Source: JAEUKA01 sp035328405 (GTDB lineage Bacteria; Myxococcota_A; Polyangia; Palsa-1104; JAEUJZ01). From it: a stretch of 64,000 nt of DNA. Shown here piece by piece: positions 61,284 through 64,000 of the stretch; positions within the stretch are counted from its first letter, which is position 1, and each line of letters begins with the position of its first letter. Where the stretch lies: the NCBI GenBank assembly GCA_035328405.1, contig DAOLIT010000003.1:1-64000 (forward strand), written 5' to 3'. The translations under genes were made by a program, and so were the position numbers. The notes under the pieces are model-generated. The model did no database searches. It saw nothing but the letters and a program-made list of their open reading frames with translations, and was not told the DNA's origin.

Positions 61284-62606
61284 CTAACAGCCGCCCTTTT
61301 TCGTCTCATGTCCCAGGAAACGGATAGGGCACCGGACTTGTTCAAACTCGCGAATGGCATCCACCGCCCTCGCCTCGTGGTCCAAGTAGACAGAGATGAT
61401 CTGATGTAGCCGAGGGTGCGCAAACCAATGTGCACTGTAGGTGTACGTCGGTCGAAAGCCACGCAGAAGCTTCTGGTCGCCTCCATGACCGGGTTCAAAC
61501 ACCGAGATCCCATCGGAAATGCACTGTTCAATCGGGTGATAAAAGCAAGTTTCAAAGTGCAAAAAAGGCATCGCCACACGACTTCCCCAATACCGACCGA
61601 ACCGACGAGTATCTCCGCGCAAATTCCATGCTCCGGCCAGAACCTCTCCGTCTCGGTTTTTGGCCAAAACCAACTCGACCCGGTTCCCCAGTGTTTGTGC
61701 ACAGAGATGGAAAAATGCTCGGTTGAGATACGGTTTTTCCCCCGTATGACGTTTCGACGTGTCCTCGTACAGGTCGAACACGAAATCCAATTCCGAACCG
61801 AAAAAACCGCGCGGTCGGCCCTGTTCCGCAACTGGCGCCGTTTCGTCTTTGCACAAACCAACGTGGGTCGTTACAATAATGCCAGCGTCGGCGAGTTCGC
61901 GACGTTCGCGGCGGATCGTATTGCGACGGTGACTGCGCAAGTCCGTTAAGAAGTCCTCGAACGAGCGGTAGTTCTGGTTGTGAAAGTGATATTGGGTTTG
62001 CCGTCGCGGCAAAAATTCTTCCAAGATGCACGAAGCCACCTGATCGCTGACCTCGGCCCTGCCCGGTTTCTCAACGGATTCGTTTTGTGAAACATCCCGC
62101 TCGCATCCACGAACAAACAGCGCGTGAACCGAAGACAGGTTCAGTCTTTTGCATAGCTGTTTCGAGGCTTGCAAAAGCGAAGCACGCAGCGCGGCCCTTT
62201 CTTCCTCCGGCAGCGATGGGAGCACGAGCAGCCGCCCTCCGGTCACTGGATTCCATGGCGCAGCCAACACCAAACGGGGGTAGTAATCCACTCCCACCTG
62301 CGCAGAAAACGTCGGCCACTCGCCGTCCCAAACCCATTCTCCGTCGCTGTGAAATTTGATGTAGGCCGGCGCTGCGGCCACAAGAGGGCCCGTTTTCTCT
62401 CGGGGATGTGGGAGCTTGAAAATCAGAATGTGAAATGGCAGCCAGCCCGTGTCCTCTCCAACGCAACCGGTTGCTTCCAACCCATGCAGATATTCCCAAG
62501 ACAAAAGCGGCGCGTCGTCAGGTTCCAGCAAGGCATTCCATTCCGTCGGAGAAATACCCGCTAGCAGCGGTGCACAGGCGACGCGATAACAACCAGACAC
62601 GTTCAT
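61284..62606 (-). CDS. GNAT-fold (FemAB/DUF482-like, PF04339) acyltransferase-like protein
   Basis: 440 residues, cytoplasmic. The pattern matches the peptidogalycan/DUF482-type family: PLLSWEYLHGLEATGCVGEDTGW near the start, QYHFHNQNYRSFEDFLTDLRSHRRNTIRRERREL in the middle, and FLHFETCFYHPIEQCISDGISVFEPGHGGDQKLLRGFRP at the end. These proteins carry a duplicated GNAT fold and are often near peptidoglycan or lipid genes; the substrate is unknown. The ATG at 62606 matches the family start; the longer frame upstream overlaps the next gene only as shadow. Confidence 0.9.
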   Translation of the reverse strand: MNVSGCYRVACAPLLAGISPTEWNALLEPDDAPLLSWEYLHGLEATGCVGEDTGWLPFHILIFKLPHPREKTGPLVAAAPAYIKFHSDGEWVWDGEWPTFSAQVGVDYYPRLVLAAPWNPVTGGRLLVLPSLPEEERAALRASLLQASKQLCKRLNLSSVHALFVRGCERDVSQNESVEKPGRAEVSDQVASCILEEFLPRRQTQYHFHNQNYRSFEDFLTDLRSHRRNTIRRERRELADAGIIVTTHVGLCKDETAPVAEQGRPRGFFGSELDFVFDLYEDTSKRHTGEKPYLNRAFFHLCAQTLGNRVELVLAKNRDGEVLAGAWNLRGDTRRFGRYWGSRVAMPFLHFETCFYHPIEQCISDGISVFEPGHGGDQKLLRGFRPTYTYSAHWFAHPRLHQIISVYLDHEARAVDAIREFEQVRCPIRFLGHETKKGGC

Positions 62607-62649
62607 GAAGCAACCAGAGGGCAACCCAAAGACGAGGCCGGCTGCCGTG

Positions 62650-63459
62650 TCACAAATCGTCGCAGGGCGTCCCGAGACGCTCGCCGCTGTAGACGCCAAA
62701 GTCGTTGTAAATGCTCGCGATCATGGTGTTGATATCGAGCGGCACCTTCGTCAGAACGGTGTCCTTTTTTCCCTGAATCCACCGCAAATCCTGCGGCTCT
62801 TTGTTGAGCAAAAGACGCAACGTGCCGGTTTTGGTCGAAAACAACTCACCGGCTGGATCGCTCACTAGGTTGAGCATTTTCTGCTGTTTGAGATTGCCTT
62901 TTTGTCCGACGAAAACGCGGTACCGTTCCCGATCCTCTGGGTGAAAACCCCGGTCCACCAAGTAGTACGTTCCGCGCGTGTCTCGAGCCAACGCATGCGG
63001 TCGAAACTTTCGAGGACTTCTTTGGAACTTCGCAGCATCGAGCAGGGCTTTCGCCTCGACGGATTTCACCAGCGAAAGCGGTGTCACGCGCTTGCCACAC
63101 TCGACGCGATACGCAGCTCCATCAAAACCGACGTAACCTGAACCTTCTCCTCGATTTCCCTCTGTCAAACGTGGCTCGGCGAAAGCGTGTTCCCATTTGT
63201 CGCCGTTCCGACTTCCACCGACGAGAGGAACCTGGAAAAAGATCTTCCCATCGCCATAAAACAACACCCGATCGCTTTCTGCCGGGGAAGTCAACGCGAG
63301 AAAATGGCCCTTTCCGTCGGACAACACCGCAAGTTTGTCTCGATAGGCCGCGACATCGACGCCAGCCGCCGCTGCTGCCGATGGAACCTCCGCCGCAGCC
63401 TGGCTCAAACCGGCAAGCTGCGCGGCCAAGATCGCCACTCCGATTCGATTACAGCTCAT
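62650..63459 (-). CDS. Secreted protein, tandem paralogue A, unknown function
   Basis: 269 residues. Signal peptide at the start (SCNRIGVAILAAQLAGLSQAAAE). The mature part has a repeated style of short strands, with ALLDAAKFQRSPRKFRPHALARDTRGTYYLVDRGF, VFVGQKGNLKQQKMLNLVSDPAGELFSTKTGTLRLLL and the end SIYNDFGVYSGERLGTPCDDL. Very similar to the next gene upstream, with which it overlaps by 11 bp. The family is not recognised. The start at 63459 gives the signal peptide; a start 12 codons earlier is less likely. Confidence 0.85.
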   Translation of the reverse strand: MSCNRIGVAILAAQLAGLSQAAAEVPSAAAAAGVDVAAYRDKLAVLSDGKGHFLALTSPAESDRVLFYGDGKIFFQVPLVGGSRNGDKWEHAFAEPRLTEGNRGEGSGYVGFDGAAYRVECGKRVTPLSLVKSVEAKALLDAAKFQRSPRKFRPHALARDTRGTYYLVDRGFHPEDRERYRVFVGQKGNLKQQKMLNLVSDPAGELFSTKTGTLRLLLNKEPQDLRWIQGKKDTVLTKVPLDINTMIASIYNDFGVYSGERLGTPCDDL

Positions 63460-64000
63460 CGCACGGCGTCCCCTGTTTTTGCCCGGTGTAGACACCCAGG
63501 TCGTTGTAAATCACCGCCCAATTTTGCGAAACGGGGACGAGCGTCAACTTTCGGGGCTTTTCACTCTCGATCCAAACCGATTCCCGTTGATCCAAAATCA
63601 AACGCAGACTGCCCGTTTTCGTCGAAAACACATCGCCTTCACTGTCGCTCACCACATTGGTCATCTGCTGCAACTTCAGATTGCCGCGTGGTCCCACAAA
63701 CAAACGGAATTTCTTGGACATCATCGGCGCAAAACCGTGATCGACGAAGTAATACGTTCCACGGTCGTCTCGAGCGAGCGCATACGGAACATATTGCCGG
63801 GGATTTTCGACGAACTTGGCTTGGTCGAGCAGGGCTTTGTTCTCCTTTTCAGAGAGAATCTGCATCGTGGTTTTTCGTTCGCCGCAGAAGACCTCGCACG
63901 TGTTCTTTTCCTTGTCGTACGCCACCTCGGAATACACCCGCATATCCAGGCCTCGAAAGTTCGGATTCCGAGTCGGCGCTGTGTACCGAGGCTCAAAAAA
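63449..64000 (-). CDS. Secreted protein, tandem paralogue B, partial (5' end beyond window)
   Basis: At least 183 codons, open to the right edge, so the N-terminus is missing. Clear paralogue of the preceding gene: ALLDQAKFVENPRQYVPYALARDDRGTYYFVDHGF, LFVGPRGNLKLQQMTNVVSDSEGDVFSTKTGSLRLIL and NDLGVYTGQKQGTPCDEL. Its stop lies 11 bp inside the next gene, indicating translational coupling. Function unknown. Confidence 0.85.
   Translation of the reverse strand, partial: FFEPRYTAPTRNPNFRGLDMRVYSEVAYDKEKNTCEVFCGERKTTMQILSEKENKALLDQAKFVENPRQYVPYALARDDRGTYYFVDHGFAPMMSKKFRLFVGPRGNLKLQQMTNVVSDSEGDVFSTKTGSLRLILDQRESVWIESEKPRKLTLVPVSQNWAVIYNDLGVYTGQKQGTPCDEL

Overview
The window looks like one scaffold of a GC-rich Myxococcota/deltaproteobacterium-like genome, probably a draft or metagenome assembly because it contains a 100-N gap at 19173-19272. 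The evidence is the gene repertoire: many Cys-rich and FG-GAP lipoproteins, several Ser/Thr kinases, FHA and PP2C proteins, a CheA with a fused receiver domain, a doubled UvrA, DksA-type zinc fingers, and an OmpA protein fused to a Cys-rich surface protein with a MYXO-CTERM-like tail. About 45 protein genes and one tRNA are supported. Most other long open frames are antisense shadows of GC-rich genes.

Layout. 1-2.8 kb: a 22-bp tandem repeat, two peptide-type ABC permeases and a Cys-rich lipoprotein. 2.9-5.6 kb: a PP2C phosphatase with a cyclic-nucleotide-binding domain, then a membrane pseudokinase. 5.7-9 kb: methyltransferase, response regulator, ribosomal protein L35, tRNA-Val(GAC) and a glycoside hydrolase. 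8.9-14.3 kb: a 1805-residue doubled UvrA. 14.5-21 kb: outer-membrane/surface proteins, a small Lys-rich winged-helix protein and a gene broken by the assembly gap. 21.4-23.9 kb: an SDR reductase and an alkyl-DHAP-synthase-like flavoenzyme, possibly for ether lipids. 24.2-28.1 kb: a MoxR ATPase translationally coupled to two unrecognised proteins, divergent from a secreted subtilase lipoprotein. 30.5-40 kb: a chemosensory operon (two CheW, two MCPs, a urea/amide-type binding lipoprotein, CheA-REC, an amidase) with a divergent receiver protein. 40-44 kb: kinase, DksA-type, FHA and CrtC-like genes. 44-54.2 kb: an apparent four-gene run of binding lipoprotein, TonB-dependent receptor, a pseudo-trypsin/AAA/kinase/membrane fusion, and an AAA/membrane/14-WD40 protein. 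54.4-64 kb: DUF1415-like, Rieske, CPBP protease, the TraA-like/TraB-like fusion, a receiver protein, a GNAT-fold protein and two tandem paralogues of unknown function.

The most interesting points are: (i) the single polypeptide combining TraA-like and TraB-like halves, with a 10-base homopolymer inside the internal signal-peptide-like junction; (ii) the two-gene sensor/STAND-like NTPase pair at 43969-50196, with a trypsin-like domain that has lost its catalytic residues; (iii) the MoxR three-gene unit, which resembles known MoxR-based ternary conflict systems; and (iv) the gene across the N gap, whose two halves can be rejoined from sequence.
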